A stretch of 30,400 nt of DNA from an uncultured Clostridia bacterium (lineage in GTDB: Bacteria > Bacillota > Clostridia > Christensenellales > UBA1242), in contig CALWDV010000002.1 of the NCBI GenBank assembly GCA_944376785.1, forward strand, positions 1 through 30,400. Reading direction: 5' to 3'. Both the position numbers and the translations under genes were made by a program. Below are positions 6,694 to 14,867 of this stretch, in pieces. Under the pieces are notes generated by a model, which saw nothing but the letters and a program-made list of their open reading frames with translations, ran no database searches and was not told the origin of the DNA. Each line of letters begins with the position of its first letter. Positions within the stretch are counted from its first letter, which is position 1.

Positions 6694-7116
6694 TTAAAAG
6701 TTTTTTAACTCGTCACTAACCATTTTCATATCAACTCTGCTACCATAGTTTTGTTTAAAATGTCTCATAACACCAGGAATTGAACGGTCTGGCAAAGTGG
6801 AAATAATTTGATGAATTTCTTCTGCCGACAACATTTTTGGCAAATATCCTTCAATAGCACCACGTTGAGTTTTAATTTTATTAGCTTCTTCCACGTTTCC
6901 AACTTTTTCGTAGTTACTTGCTTCTTCATCAAGTTCTTTAATTGTTTTTTGGATAATTCTAATCATATCATCATCATTAACTTCTTTTTTTAGAAGACGT
7001 GCTTCAATTTGTGCTTGCATATATTTGTTTATAACAACAGAATAAATACTTCTTAAATTTTGATCTCTATTTTTCATTGCTTCTGTGTTTGCTTTTTTTA
7101 TTTCTTCAATAATCAT
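6694..7116 (-). CDS. yqeY: YqeY/GatB-tail domain protein
   Basis: A 140-residue protein matching the YqeY family, which corresponds to the C-terminal helical domain of GatB and is thought to bind tRNA. Recognisable features are the 'AMKNRDQNLRSIYSVV' N-terminal helix, the 'EEASNYEKVGNVEEANK' helix pair, 'EGYLPKMLSAEEI', and the terminal small domain with 'GVMRHFKQNYGSRVDMKMV'. Full length. Its AAGGAAG ribosome site lies inside the last codons of the upstream panE-like gene, with only four bases between the genes, so the two are co-transcribed and probably translationally coupled. Its precise role is unknown. Confidence 0.9.
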   Translation of the reverse strand: MIIEEIKKANTEAMKNRDQNLRSIYSVVINKYMQAQIEARLLKKEVNDDDMIRIIQKTIKELDEEASNYEKVGNVEEANKIKTQRGAIEGYLPKMLSAEEIHQIISTLPDRSIPGVMRHFKQNYGSRVDMKMVSDELKNF

Positions 7117-7120
7117 ATTT

Positions 7121-8179
7121 TTATACTTCCTTATTAATTTTTAAAACTCTTAAATATTTTTTAGGGTGAAGCAAATAATAATCCATTAAATTTTCAAGCA
7201 TCATATGTCTTTCACCTTTTTCAATTTCTTTAACCATATCAAACATTCTTTTGTTTGTTGGAACTGAAACCGAATGTTTTTGACCAAGTTTAACAAAATA
7301 ACCATTTAAATAATCAATTTCGCTTTTTTGATTGTTTTCAATAGCTCTTTGACAACTTGAAACAAAATGACCATTTTGTTTTTTCAAGCGTCTTAACATT
7401 TTTCTTCTATATAAAAATGCTTTAAAGCCACGTTTTGTGAATTCATAATAATTTAAAGCGCCATAATTTTTAACAGCAACATTTAACGCTTTTGCTAAAC
7501 TCATCGCTTCAAAGATGATGTTAACAAAAATGTGTTTAGTTGTTGGAAAGATCATTGATTTACCTAAATTCAAACCTGTTAACGCACCAACACTTCCAAT
7601 GCAACTATTAATTATTGTTCTGCACCAAATGTCGCCAATAATATTATTTGAAATTTCAGTTGGTGCAATGTTTGATAAAATTCTTTTCATAACTTCTAAA
7701 TATTTTGCACTTTTATCTCCAAAATTTCCAATAATCATATTGCCTGGTCGAGTTACTTCCATTGTTGCCTTGTTAAACCTAACTGCACTCCAATTAATAA
7801 TTAATGCAAACAATCTGTCAGAGCCAACAACATTAATCATTTCTTCAACATTCATAACATTTTGACTGCTAATAATAATTCCGTTATCTGTTAAATGTGG
7901 TAAACATTGTTTCGCTACTTCTGGTGCATCATAAGCTTTTGTTAAAACAAAAATCACATCTTTTTTTGTTGTGAAACCATTAACTCCATTAACTGCTTTA
8001 ACTAAAATGTTTTTGCTTCCAAACACGCCAGTTATTTCTAAATTCACATAATTATCTAAAACAATGTCTGAATTGTAACGTTTTGCAACTTCAACATCAT
8101 AGCCCTTTTCTGAAAGCAGTGCTCCAATAACACCACCAACTGCACCTGCGCCCACAATTCCAATTTTTATTTCACTCAT
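7121..8179 (-). CDS. Ketopantoate reductase (PanE/ApbA)-family protein
   Basis: An NAD(P)-dependent oxidoreductase of the 2-dehydropantoate 2-reductase superfamily. The N-terminal Rossmann motif 'GAGAVGGVIGALL' (about 10-22) is clear, 'LTKAYD' and 'SSQNVMN' fit the cofactor-side loops, and the helical C-terminal domain carries 'EIDYLNGYFVKLGQ' and 'PTN'. At 352 residues it is about 50 longer than classic PanE. Where PanE has its catalytic Lys (four residues before the Asn of the 'K..VN' helix), this protein has Arg ('WCRTIINS'). With that change, pantothenate synthesis cannot be assumed, and no pan genes are adjacent. GGAG precedes the ATG by seven bases. First gene of a two-gene unit with yqeY. 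Confidence 0.8.
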   Translation of the reverse strand: MSEIKIGIVGAGAVGGVIGALLSEKGYDVEVAKRYNSDIVLDNYVNLEITGVFGSKNILVKAVNGVNGFTTKKDVIFVLTKAYDAPEVAKQCLPHLTDNGIIISSQNVMNVEEMINVVGSDRLFALIINWSAVRFNKATMEVTRPGNMIIGNFGDKSAKYLEVMKRILSNIAPTEISNNIIGDIWCRTIINSCIGSVGALTGLNLGKSMIFPTTKHIFVNIIFEAMSLAKALNVAVKNYGALNYYEFTKRGFKAFLYRRKMLRRLKKQNGHFVSSCQRAIENNQKSEIDYLNGYFVKLGQKHSVSVPTNKRMFDMVKEIEKGERHMMLENLMDYYLLHPKKYLRVLKINKEV

Positions 8180-8232
8180 TAAATTTCTCCGATATGTAAA
8201 ATTTAATATTTAACCTTAACGTTTACTTTATT

Positions 8233-8262
8233 ATTATATAATATAATAAATTATTTAGTCAA
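8233..8262 (-). promoter_or_regulatory. Promoter of the panE-like/yqeY unit
   Basis: On the minus strand, -35 TTGACT (8257-8262), 18-base spacer, -10 TATAAT (8233-8238), about 55 bases before the start codon. Confidence 0.75.
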
Positions 8263-8350
8263 TTAAGAAAATAAAAAATTGCTTTATTCTTATGTTTTGA
8301 TTAAAATTTTTAAAAAAACTTTTTAAAAATATTTTTTATTTTTATTATGT

Positions 8351-8383
8351 AAAAAAGAGAATGTTTTATTCATTCTCTTTTTT
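8351..8383 (-). terminator. Terminator of the acyltransferase-tmk operon
   Basis: Stem AAAAAAGAGAATG / CATTCTCTTTTTT around a seven-base loop that contains the tmk stop codon. Confidence 0.88.
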
Positions 8384-9037
8384 CATAACTTCATTAAAAA
8401 TTAAATTAGAAATTTCTTCAATGGAAAGCAATTTTCCGTCTTTAACACAACTAATAACACTCCAACCAAACTTGTTTGCAACATATTTTCCAGAATCATA
8501 TGCTTTTTTTAAGTGATTAACATCTGATTCATAAATGTCTTTTTCACTACCCGATTTATAGTTGCTTCTTGCATCTGCAAGTTTTTTACTAAACTCAACA
8601 GGAACATCTAAAAAAATTACTAAATCTGGTTTTGGTAGTTTTAAAACACCAAACTCAAAATTATCAACATATTCTAAAAATCTATCTCTTTCATTAACAT
8701 CTGTTAAAAGCGCAGATTGATGAAGCATGGTTGACTCAACATAACGGTCAAACACAATGCTCCCACCATTTTTTATGTGGTCAACATATTTTTGCATGGT
8801 GCAAAGTCGGTCAACTGCATATAGTGAATTAACTTGATATGCATCAAGTGAATTAATATCTCCAAGCTCACCATTTAAATACATTTTAACTGGTGCACAA
8901 GAAGGATATTCATAATTAGGAAAGCTTTGCAACACACAATTAATTCCACTTTTAATTAATCTATCACACAAAATTTGTGATTGAGTTTTCTTGCCACTAC
9001 CATCTGTTCCTTCAATAACAATAAGTTTATTTTTCAT
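8366..9037 (-). CDS. tmk: dTMP kinase
   Basis: Phosphorylates dTMP to dTDP. The 223-residue protein carries the P-loop 'EGTDGSGKKTQ' (Lys16), the 'FDRYVEST' DR(Y/H) motif, and 'PDLVIFLDVP'. The residue after the P-loop Lys is Lys rather than Ser/Thr, and Thr follows; Ala or Gln at this spot is familiar in some Firmicute dTMP kinases, so I treat it as a family variant. AAAGGA lies nine bases before the ATG. It is the last gene of a four-gene run starting with the acyltransferase, 14 bases after pepF. It is not beside holB or dnaX as in many Firmicutes. Confidence 0.93.
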   Translation of the reverse strand: MKNKLIVIEGTDGSGKKTQSQILCDRLIKSGINCVLQSFPNYEYPSCAPVKMYLNGELGDINSLDAYQVNSLYAVDRLCTMQKYVDHIKNGGSIVFDRYVESTMLHQSALLTDVNERDRFLEYVDNFEFGVLKLPKPDLVIFLDVPVEFSKKLADARSNYKSGSEKDIYESDVNHLKKAYDSGKYVANKFGWSVISCVKDGKLLSIEEISNLIFNEVMKKENE

Positions 9038-9051
9038 TTGATTATGTCCTT

Positions 9052-10827
9052 TTATTTAATAATTTTTTTCATGTCCATTATTGCGTTTTTAAGTTCGTTA
9101 AATGCAATTTCATATGGTTCACTTGTTGTTAAATCAACCCCTGCATTTTTTAAAATTGTTGTAGAATAATCTTTACCACCACTTTTTAAAAACTCAAAAT
9201 ATTTTTCTCTTTCCTTTTCTCCACCATTTAAAACCATTGTTGCAAGTGACACAGCAGAAATTAAACCTGTTGCATATTTATATACATAAAAACTTCTATA
9301 AAAATGTGGAACAATGCTCCAATGATATGATTTTAATTCATCGTTTTCAATTCCTTCATTATAAATTCCGTTAAGTTCAAAATATTTTTTATTTAAAAGT
9401 TCTTTGCTAATTGCCAAATTATTTGCGACTAGGTTATGAGCATATTCTTCAAACTCTGAATATTGCATTTGCCTAAACACTGTTCCATTAAACAAATTAA
9501 CATATTTATCTAAAAAATAAAGTTTTTCTTTATCACTACCACAATTTTTTAAGAAATATTTTGTTAATAAAACTTCGTTAAAAGTGCTTGCAATTTCTGC
9601 CAAAAAAATTGTGTATTGTGATGTTTCATATGGTTGAGCATTGTTTGCAAAATATGAATGCATTGCATGGCCTAGCTCGTGTGCTAAAGTAAACACATCA
9701 CTAATTGTGCCAACAAAATTTAAAAGAATAACTGGCGTGAAACCATAAATTGTATTTTCATAACCACCACTAATTTTATCGGTTGTTGGATAAACATCAA
9801 TCCAACGCTCGTCAAATGCTTTTTTAATAAGATTTAAATATTCTTCTCCCAAAGGTTTTAATGCTTCTAAAACAATGGCTTTTGCCTCTTCAAAAGTGTA
9901 GTTTTTGTCAAAATCTTCACTAATTGTGACACTAACATCATAAAATGTTAACTTATCATATTTTAATGTTTTCTTTCTTAAAAGATAATATTCTTTGCAA
10001 AGGTTAAGATGATTTCTAACTTCTTCTTTTAATTTAAAGTAAAGTTTTTCAGGAATACTGCTTCCATAAAGTGAAGCAGAAAATGTGTCTTTAAACTTTT
10101 TAACCTTGCTATAAAAATAATCGGATTTTAAATTTGAAAGATAGTTAATGTAAATTGTGTTATTAAAATCTTTAAACTTTCCATAATATTTTTTGTAAGC
10201 ATCTTCTCTTAAAGCACGGTCTTTTTCTTTTAAAATTAAACCAAAAGTTGACTGCGTTAATTCGTGTTTATTACCACTTGAATCAACAGCATCTTCAAAT
10301 TTAAAATCAACGTCTGTTAAAGAATCAAACACATAACCACTATCGCCAGAAAAACTAGACATTCCACTAAGCAACTCTTCTTCTTTTTCACTTAAAACAT
10401 GCTTTTTATCTTTAATTAAATTCTTTAACCAAAATTTATAATTTTTAAAATCAGCATCACTTTTAAGTTCTTTTAAATAGTTTTCGTTATAACTTAAAAG
10501 TTCAGGTTCAACAAAACTTTCTTCGGTTCCTAGTTCAGTGGCAAGTGTTGAAAGTTTATTTTGCATTTCATTAAACTTAGTGTTACTTAGTTCTATATTT
10601 AAGTTGTTATAAACAAACATTGCAAGCCTTGATAACAACATATCACATTGTTTGCTTAAATTTAAAAATTCTTTTAATGCTGTTTTGCTATTTAACTTGC
10701 CTTTAAACTTTTTTAACTTTCCTTTAAATTTTTTTGCTTTTTCAAAATCAACATACCAATCATTTATTGTGTTATAAAACTTTGATAAATCCCAAGTATA
10801 TTTTAACTCAACATCTTTTCTTTCCAT
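9052..10827 (-). CDS. pepF: Oligoendopeptidase F (M3 metallopeptidase)
   Basis: A cytoplasmic zinc peptidase that cuts short peptides (about 7-17 residues) during peptide recycling. The M3 zinc motif HELGH lies at residues 383-387 (zinc ligands His383 and His387, catalytic Glu384), and the third ligand Glu411 is in 'FLAEIASTFNE'. The N-terminal half is the helical PepF domain, starting 'LKYTWDLSKFY'. The C-terminal 'HFYRSFYVYKYATG' substrate-binding segment is intact. The 591-residue length is normal, and there is no signal peptide. AAGGTG precedes the ATG. The gene follows the DUF6320-like gene by eight bases, so it is co-transcribed with the acyltransferase module; a functional link is not obvious. 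Confidence 0.95.
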   Translation of the reverse strand: MERKDVELKYTWDLSKFYNTINDWYVDFEKAKKFKGKLKKFKGKLNSKTALKEFLNLSKQCDMLLSRLAMFVYNNLNIELSNTKFNEMQNKLSTLATELGTEESFVEPELLSYNENYLKELKSDADFKNYKFWLKNLIKDKKHVLSEKEEELLSGMSSFSGDSGYVFDSLTDVDFKFEDAVDSSGNKHELTQSTFGLILKEKDRALREDAYKKYYGKFKDFNNTIYINYLSNLKSDYFYSKVKKFKDTFSASLYGSSIPEKLYFKLKEEVRNHLNLCKEYYLLRKKTLKYDKLTFYDVSVTISEDFDKNYTFEEAKAIVLEALKPLGEEYLNLIKKAFDERWIDVYPTTDKISGGYENTIYGFTPVILLNFVGTISDVFTLAHELGHAMHSYFANNAQPYETSQYTIFLAEIASTFNEVLLTKYFLKNCGSDKEKLYFLDKYVNLFNGTVFRQMQYSEFEEYAHNLVANNLAISKELLNKKYFELNGIYNEGIENDELKSYHWSIVPHFYRSFYVYKYATGLISAVSLATMVLNGGEKEREKYFEFLKSGGKDYSTTILKNAGVDLTTSEPYEIAFNELKNAIMDMKKIIK

Positions 10828-10835
10828 ATTTCACC

Positions 10836-11510
10836 TTACACATGAAATTTTTTACTAAATTCTGTTTTTAATACATTCCAATTAAAAATTATCATTCCTA
10901 AAATGGAAATGGCACCAATAACAACTGTTATTATGTTTAACAAATTAAATGTTGAAGCTTTAAATATTAAAATAAATCCTGAAATTAAAGTTAATAAGCA
11001 AGTCATTATAAAGAATGCTAACAACCCTTTATGATATTTTAATGCTTGTGACAAAATAAATAATACCAAAATAACTGCAATAGAAATTGATGGTGCAACA
11101 TAATCTACCATCCATTTGCTACCATTTGAAACCCACTCACAAGCAAAAAGTAATGCTAAAATAACACCAACTTGCAAAAACAATTTTTCAAAAATGCTTC
11201 TTTCACTTAAAATTGTGTGCCTAATTAAAACCCAGCAATAAACAATTCCAATAACAACAATTAAACTCCATAATGGCAAAATTTGCGTCATTAAATTGGT
11301 TAAAACACAAACAGTTGTTGCAATTATTGAAATAAAAATAAAAATTTTATAAAGCAAACTTTTGTGTTTTAAATCTTTTTTTATTTCACGTGTTTTAAAC
11401 ATATCGTTTCCATCTTTGCTGTTTTCAATGTTAGTTAACTCTTGAAAGCAAAGTGGACACGTGGAATTTTGTGTGTTAACTGTCACATTGCAATGTTCAC
11501 ATTTTTTCAT
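10836..11510 (-). CDS. DUF6320-like zinc-ribbon membrane protein
   Basis: The N-terminus has two cysteine pairs (CEHC at residues 4-7 and CPLC at 18-21), forming a cytoplasmic zinc ribbon. A charged linker and about six hydrophobic segments follow between residues 55 and 212. This layout, and its position directly after a condensation-fold acyltransferase, match the DUF6320 family as I recall it. The role is unknown. The GGGAG ribosome site lies within the last codons of the upstream gene, and the ATG follows that stop codon by one base, so translation is probably coupled. The pair likely acts together at the membrane. Confidence 0.75.
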   Translation of the reverse strand: MKKCEHCNVTVNTQNSTCPLCFQELTNIENSKDGNDMFKTREIKKDLKHKSLLYKIFIFISIIATTVCVLTNLMTQILPLWSLIVVIGIVYCWVLIRHTILSERSIFEKLFLQVGVILALLFACEWVSNGSKWMVDYVAPSISIAVILVLFILSQALKYHKGLLAFFIMTCLLTLISGFILIFKASTFNLLNIITVVIGAISILGMIIFNWNVLKTEFSKKFHV

Positions 11511-11511
11511 A

Positions 11512-12783
11512 CTACTTCTCCCAATAATTACTATTTATTTCAATTTTTAAACCTTCATCGGCAAGCAGTTTAAAAAACTTTTGTTCAAGTCCTGTTTCAA
11601 TAACGCTTCTCGAAAAACTTAAATTTATTTTGTCGTTATAACTGCAAATTCCAAAGTTTTTAACAATGTTATAACTTGCACCTAAATCAAAATAAACATT
11701 TTCAATGTATGGTTGCATACTTTTTGGGAAATTAATTACACCTAAATTACTAACACTTGTTGTTTGAATGTTATCACCAAGCAATGTGTAACCAATTCTC
11801 ATTGCAATGTTTTTTATAACCAGTGGTGTTATTCTTAGAAAAAAGTTTTTTTCCATTTTTACGTTGGCATTGCTAATGTTTGACAAATAATCTTTGTTAA
11901 TTTTTTCTTTCATTTGTTTGTCATAATCAGCAATGATATTTTCTAATGTTAGGTCTGGTTTTAAATATGTTTCAAGCCTAATAAAACCTGCAAAATTACG
12001 CATTGTTTCATCTTTAAAAATTTTTCTCATATTAACAGGAACTAAAAGTTTAACTGGTTTTTTTATTGGCTTTTCTGGTTTGAACACATCAAGATAAACT
12101 GAATATGTGAAAAGTGCACACAAATAGGTTGTTATTGTTACGCCATATTTTTTTGCAATTTTCTTTAAATCTGAAACACTTGTTGTTCCAATAATAACGC
12201 CAACTCCACCATAATCAAAATGAGTGCCTTCAATGTGATATGCCTTAACTTCTTTTGGCTGTTTAGATTTTTGTTTGTCATAATATTTTTGAAAGTTATC
12301 ATTAACTTCACCATTAACACTTGGTGCATCAGGCATCATTATTAAACCTTCACTTTCAATGTGTTTTCCTGTGAATTTTAAATATTGATAAACAATGGTT
12401 TTTAAAAATTCCATTGCACCAGTTCCATCTGTTAAACTATGAAACATTGTTAAACTAATTTTGTTTTTATAATAACTTAAATCAAACAAATATCCATTTT
12501 TTCTTTTCAACATTCCAAAATCAAAAATGTCTGGATTTTGTTCTTCTACAACATAAGGGTTTTTATTTTCTTCTAGGTAATACCAAAAAATTCCCTTTTT
12601 TAATCTAACTTTGTAACTAGGAAAACGCGATAAAACTGTGTCGATTGTTTCTTGTAAAATATCCTTATTAATTTCTTCTACAAGAGTAACACTAACACAA
12701 AACAAATTTGGTCTATTTTTGTTTGATGTGCAAGGGAAAATTTTTGCCGCATTATCTAATAAAAACCAATTTTTCTTTTTCAT
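11512..12783 (-). CDS. Condensation-fold acyltransferase (alcohol acetyltransferase-like)
   Basis: A 423-residue protein of the chloramphenicol-acetyltransferase/condensation superfamily. The active-site motif HxxxDG is seen as HSLTDG, near residue 114. The fold's N-terminal 'W..LDNAAKIFP' opening is typical of the alcohol acetyltransferase-like clostridial group that sits next to DUF6320 proteins. A later 'PVNMRKIF' and 'SNLG' segment corresponds to the floor loop and latch of the fold. There is no signal peptide. The donor and acceptor are unknown; O-acylation of an envelope glycolipid or alcohol is plausible but inferred. First gene of the operon with the membrane protein, pepF and tmk. 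It ends with TAG, which overlaps the next gene's ribosome-site region. Confidence 0.8.
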   Translation of the reverse strand: MKKKNWFLLDNAAKIFPCTSNKNRPNLFCVSVTLVEEINKDILQETIDTVLSRFPSYKVRLKKGIFWYYLEENKNPYVVEEQNPDIFDFGMLKRKNGYLFDLSYYKNKISLTMFHSLTDGTGAMEFLKTIVYQYLKFTGKHIESEGLIMMPDAPSVNGEVNDNFQKYYDKQKSKQPKEVKAYHIEGTHFDYGGVGVIIGTTSVSDLKKIAKKYGVTITTYLCALFTYSVYLDVFKPEKPIKKPVKLLVPVNMRKIFKDETMRNFAGFIRLETYLKPDLTLENIIADYDKQMKEKINKDYLSNISNANVKMEKNFFLRITPLVIKNIAMRIGYTLLGDNIQTTSVSNLGVINFPKSMQPYIENVYFDLGASYNIVKNFGICSYNDKINLSFSRSVIETGLEQKFFKLLADEGLKIEINSNYWEK

Positions 12784-12960
12784 ACTTTTCTCACTATACT
12801 AAATTTAAAATTAAAATTATTCAAATAAAAATTTTATTATATTAAAAATAAAAACATATTATTATTTATTCTATCATAATTATGGTAATTATAATAACTA
12901 AAAATAAACAATAGTTTTAATAAAAAACAAATAATTATAAAATAACTAATTTTAAAACAA
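12784..12960. other. AT-rich intergenic region with an inverted repeat
   Basis: No gene is seen in these 177 bases. A seven-base inverted repeat ATAATTA/TAATTAT (12876-12892) sits just upstream of a TAGAAT -10-like hexamer (12868-12873, minus strand), so it would fall in the spacer of a promoter for the acyltransferase operon. The -35 is weak. Confidence 0.4.
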
Positions 12961-12988
12961 AAAAAAAGGAAACTTATGTTTCCTTTTT
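12961..12988 (-). terminator. Terminator of the kinase/ParB-like fusion gene
   Basis: Stem AAAAAGGAAAC / GTTTCCTTTTT around TTAT, ending at the stop codon. Confidence 0.85.
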
Positions 12989-13817
12989 AAATTTTATATG
13001 CTTCAACAATTTTATTCCATTCTTCTAAATTTGTGTTTGTGTTTTTAGGAACATCATCAACAAATTGTTTAACAACATTTTTGCCTGTTTTTAAACTTGC
13101 CAAATATTTATGAATTCCTTTAATTATATAAACTTCATTATTATAAAGTGCAACTTTAATTGGTTTTAATGTTTTGCCTTTTTCCAACTTATCTGCCAAC
13201 TTATCAATTTTTTTAGCACTTAATTTTGTGTATTCTTTTGTTGGAAGCAGTTTTGCATTTCCTAAACCAATATCTGCAATCTTAAACATTTTTTCTAATG
13301 TGTTTAAATAAACATTGTTTTTAATAACATAGTTATAATATGGAATTTGAGATTGTTCTTTTTTGTATAGTTTTAATCTATTTTTAATTTTTGTTAGATT
13401 TTCACCACGATTAATCAATCTTTGTTTCAAAACATTTTTGCTTTCAGTTAAAAACACCGAAACAATTTCTAAATCTTCTCCCAATTTTTCAGTTATGTTT
13501 TTATATCCCATAACCGAAATATCTTTTAAAACAACTTGTGCTTCGTCTAATCCGTCAAAAAACAACTTTTTACTGGTACCATAATAATTATCATTAAAAA
13601 TGTCATATTCAAAAATTTCGCCACTTTTAATTTTGCTTTCAAAAACTTCGGTTGTTATATATTGATATTGATTTGGTGAGTCAACATCTCGGCGTTCACG
13701 AGTTGTGTAAGATGAAATAAATTTAAATCCATTTTTTCCAAGCATTCCTTGAATTAATGTATTTTTTCCAGCACCACCCGTTCCGGAAATAAGCATAACC
13801 AAACCTTTCTTTTTCAT
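12987..13817 (-). CDS. Guanylate-kinase-like protein with a ParB/sulfiredoxin-like C-terminal domain
   Basis: Residues 1-182 have the guanylate kinase fold. The P-loop is 'SGTGGAGKNT' (Lys18), then the GMP-binding 'SSYTTRERRDVD', 'YITTEVFESKIKSGEIFEY' and the 'YYGT' loop, then a lid region 'LINRGENLTKIKNRL'. Residues of about 190-256 are extra. 'SAKKIDKLADKLEKGKTLKP', 'KVALYNNEVYIIKG' and 'GIHKYLASLKTG' follow the order of the ParB/Srx fold (helix, strand pair, G.H(R/K)..A box). Start: ATG 13817 with GGAGG four bases upstream. It is unlike housekeeping Gmk (about 200 aa), so it may be a paralogue with another target. Its own promoter and terminator make it a single-gene unit. The C-terminal assignment is by pattern only. 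Confidence 0.75.
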   Translation of the reverse strand: MKKKGLVMLISGTGGAGKNTLIQGMLGKNGFKFISSYTTRERRDVDSPNQYQYITTEVFESKIKSGEIFEYDIFNDNYYGTSKKLFFDGLDEAQVVLKDISVMGYKNITEKLGEDLEIVSVFLTESKNVLKQRLINRGENLTKIKNRLKLYKKEQSQIPYYNYVIKNNVYLNTLEKMFKIADIGLGNAKLLPTKEYTKLSAKKIDKLADKLEKGKTLKPIKVALYNNEVYIIKGIHKYLASLKTGKNVVKQFVDDVPKNTNTNLEEWNKIVEAYKI

Positions 13818-13853
13818 TTTTCCTCCAAGCACAAAAAATAACTTTGCAAAATT

Positions 13854-13882
13854 AGTATACTAATAAAAGTGTTTTTTTTCAA
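13854..13882 (-). promoter_or_regulatory. Promoter of the kinase/ParB-like fusion gene
   Basis: On the minus strand, -35 TTGAAA (13877-13882), 17-base spacer, -10 TATACT (13854-13859). The -10 lies within the palindrome TTAGTATACTAA. Confidence 0.75.
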
Positions 13883-13921
13883 CCAATTTTATTAATTTAT
13901 ACATATTCCACGCCTAAAACA

Positions 13922-14749
13922 CTATGAAACCATTAAATTACTTTTGTTTTCTTCCCAATTTTTATATTGTGAATTAAAATTTTTTTCAAAGTTACTTTTG
14001 TGTTCCTTTTCATATTCATTATATGCTTTTACAAATTCACTAATTGATTTATTAGTTATGTTTTCGTTATGGTGGTTAATTTTTGCTTTATTTAATTTTA
14101 GTAATTTTGTTTTGTTGTTTAATTCTTCATCTGTAAAAGTTAAAACATTGTTTTCTAATGTGTCAAACCCAGTTTTTATTTTCTTTAAAAGTTCTTTTTC
14201 ACTTAGTTTAGAATTTTCTTCCAAAGTTGTGTCTGGATACAAATTACAAACAGATTGCATTAAAACAAACTTATTATTGCTAACACCATATTTTTTTGCT
14301 TGTTTAAAAATTTCTAAGTCATCTTTATTTTCAACAATAACACTTTTTATTTCGTTATTAATAAAATATTTTTTTATTTCACTGTAAATTTTAACATCTA
14401 AATTTTGCATTAAATCTGAAACTATGGTTAATTTAACAGCATTATTTTCTTTTTCAACATCAATATAATTACTTAAAACACAAAGCTCAACAAATTTTTT
14501 TGCACCATCTTTAACATTTTGCCCAATAAAATTTTCATTAATTAACAACTCTTTTGCTTCTGCGTTAACAGGAAAAACAGAAATTATTTTGTCGTTTTTA
14601 TCAGTTAAAAACTCAACTTTGGGGTTAACTTCAACTTTAACATAATTATATTCTCCGTTAACAACTCCACTAAACCCAAACCAAATTGCACTTCCAACAA
14701 ATATTGCAACAACAAAAACCACAATTAAAATTTGACTAATTTTTCCCAT
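13922..14749 (-). CDS. RsgI-middle-domain membrane protein lacking the anti-sigma domain
   Basis: A single membrane segment (about residues 5-27) is followed by an extracytoplasmic region. Residues of about 35-125 resemble the RsgI middle domain: 'YVKVEVNPKVEFLTD..DKIISV', then '..AKELLIN..FIGQNVKDGAKKFVELC', then 'NNAVKLTIVSD'. In RsgI proteins this domain follows the membrane helix and is preceded by a cytoplasmic anti-SigI domain; here only four residues precede the helix, so no sigma-binding part exists. The rest is charged and helical, ending 'NWEENKSNLMVS'. Start: ATG 14749 with GAGGTG six bases upstream; earlier in-frame codons lack a ribosome site. It lies downstream of the LRR surface-protein gene. 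Function unknown; envelope sensing or a self-processing stalk are possibilities. Confidence 0.75.
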   Translation of the reverse strand: MGKISQILIVVFVVAIFVGSAIWFGFSGVVNGEYNYVKVEVNPKVEFLTDKNDKIISVFPVNAEAKELLINENFIGQNVKDGAKKFVELCVLSNYIDVEKENNAVKLTIVSDLMQNLDVKIYSEIKKYFINNEIKSVIVENKDDLEIFKQAKKYGVSNNKFVLMQSVCNLYPDTTLEENSKLSEKELLKKIKTGFDTLENNVLTFTDEELNNKTKLLKLNKAKINHHNENITNKSISEFVKAYNEYEKEHKSNFEKNFNSQYKNWEENKSNLMVS

Positions 14750-14802
14750 TAAATCACCTCGTTTGTTTTTATTAGTTTTAGAATTTTTGGGCAAAATTAT
14801 GT

Positions 14803-14834
14803 AAAAAAAAGATTGCTTTTTAAGCAACCTTTTT
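14803..14834 (-). terminator. Terminator of the LRR protein gene
   Basis: On the minus strand GGTTGC / GCAATC (one G-U pair) around a seven-base loop, followed by eight Ts. The G-U pair makes it directional. Confidence 0.82.
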
Positions 14835-14867
14835 ACTTCTTAAACTAAAATTAATTTTTTAATTAAA

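Noticed and set aside
8366..9037. Loss of function in dTMP kinase from GKK instead of GK(S/T)
   Set aside because: Variation after the P-loop Lys is known in this family and the following Thr and the DR(Y/H) motif are intact.
12784..12960. A hidden small gene between the acyltransferase and the kinase-like fusion
   Set aside because: All frames are broken by frequent stops and there is no ribosome site.
13944..14387. A 147-codon rightward open frame opposite the RsgI-like gene
   Set aside because: A low-complexity Phe/Ser/Leu shadow of a Lys/Asn-rich gene, with no ribosome site.
14750..14827. Longer RsgI-like protein starting at 14827
   Set aside because: The extra residues overlap the upstream terminator and lack a ribosome site; ATG 14749 has GAGGTG.
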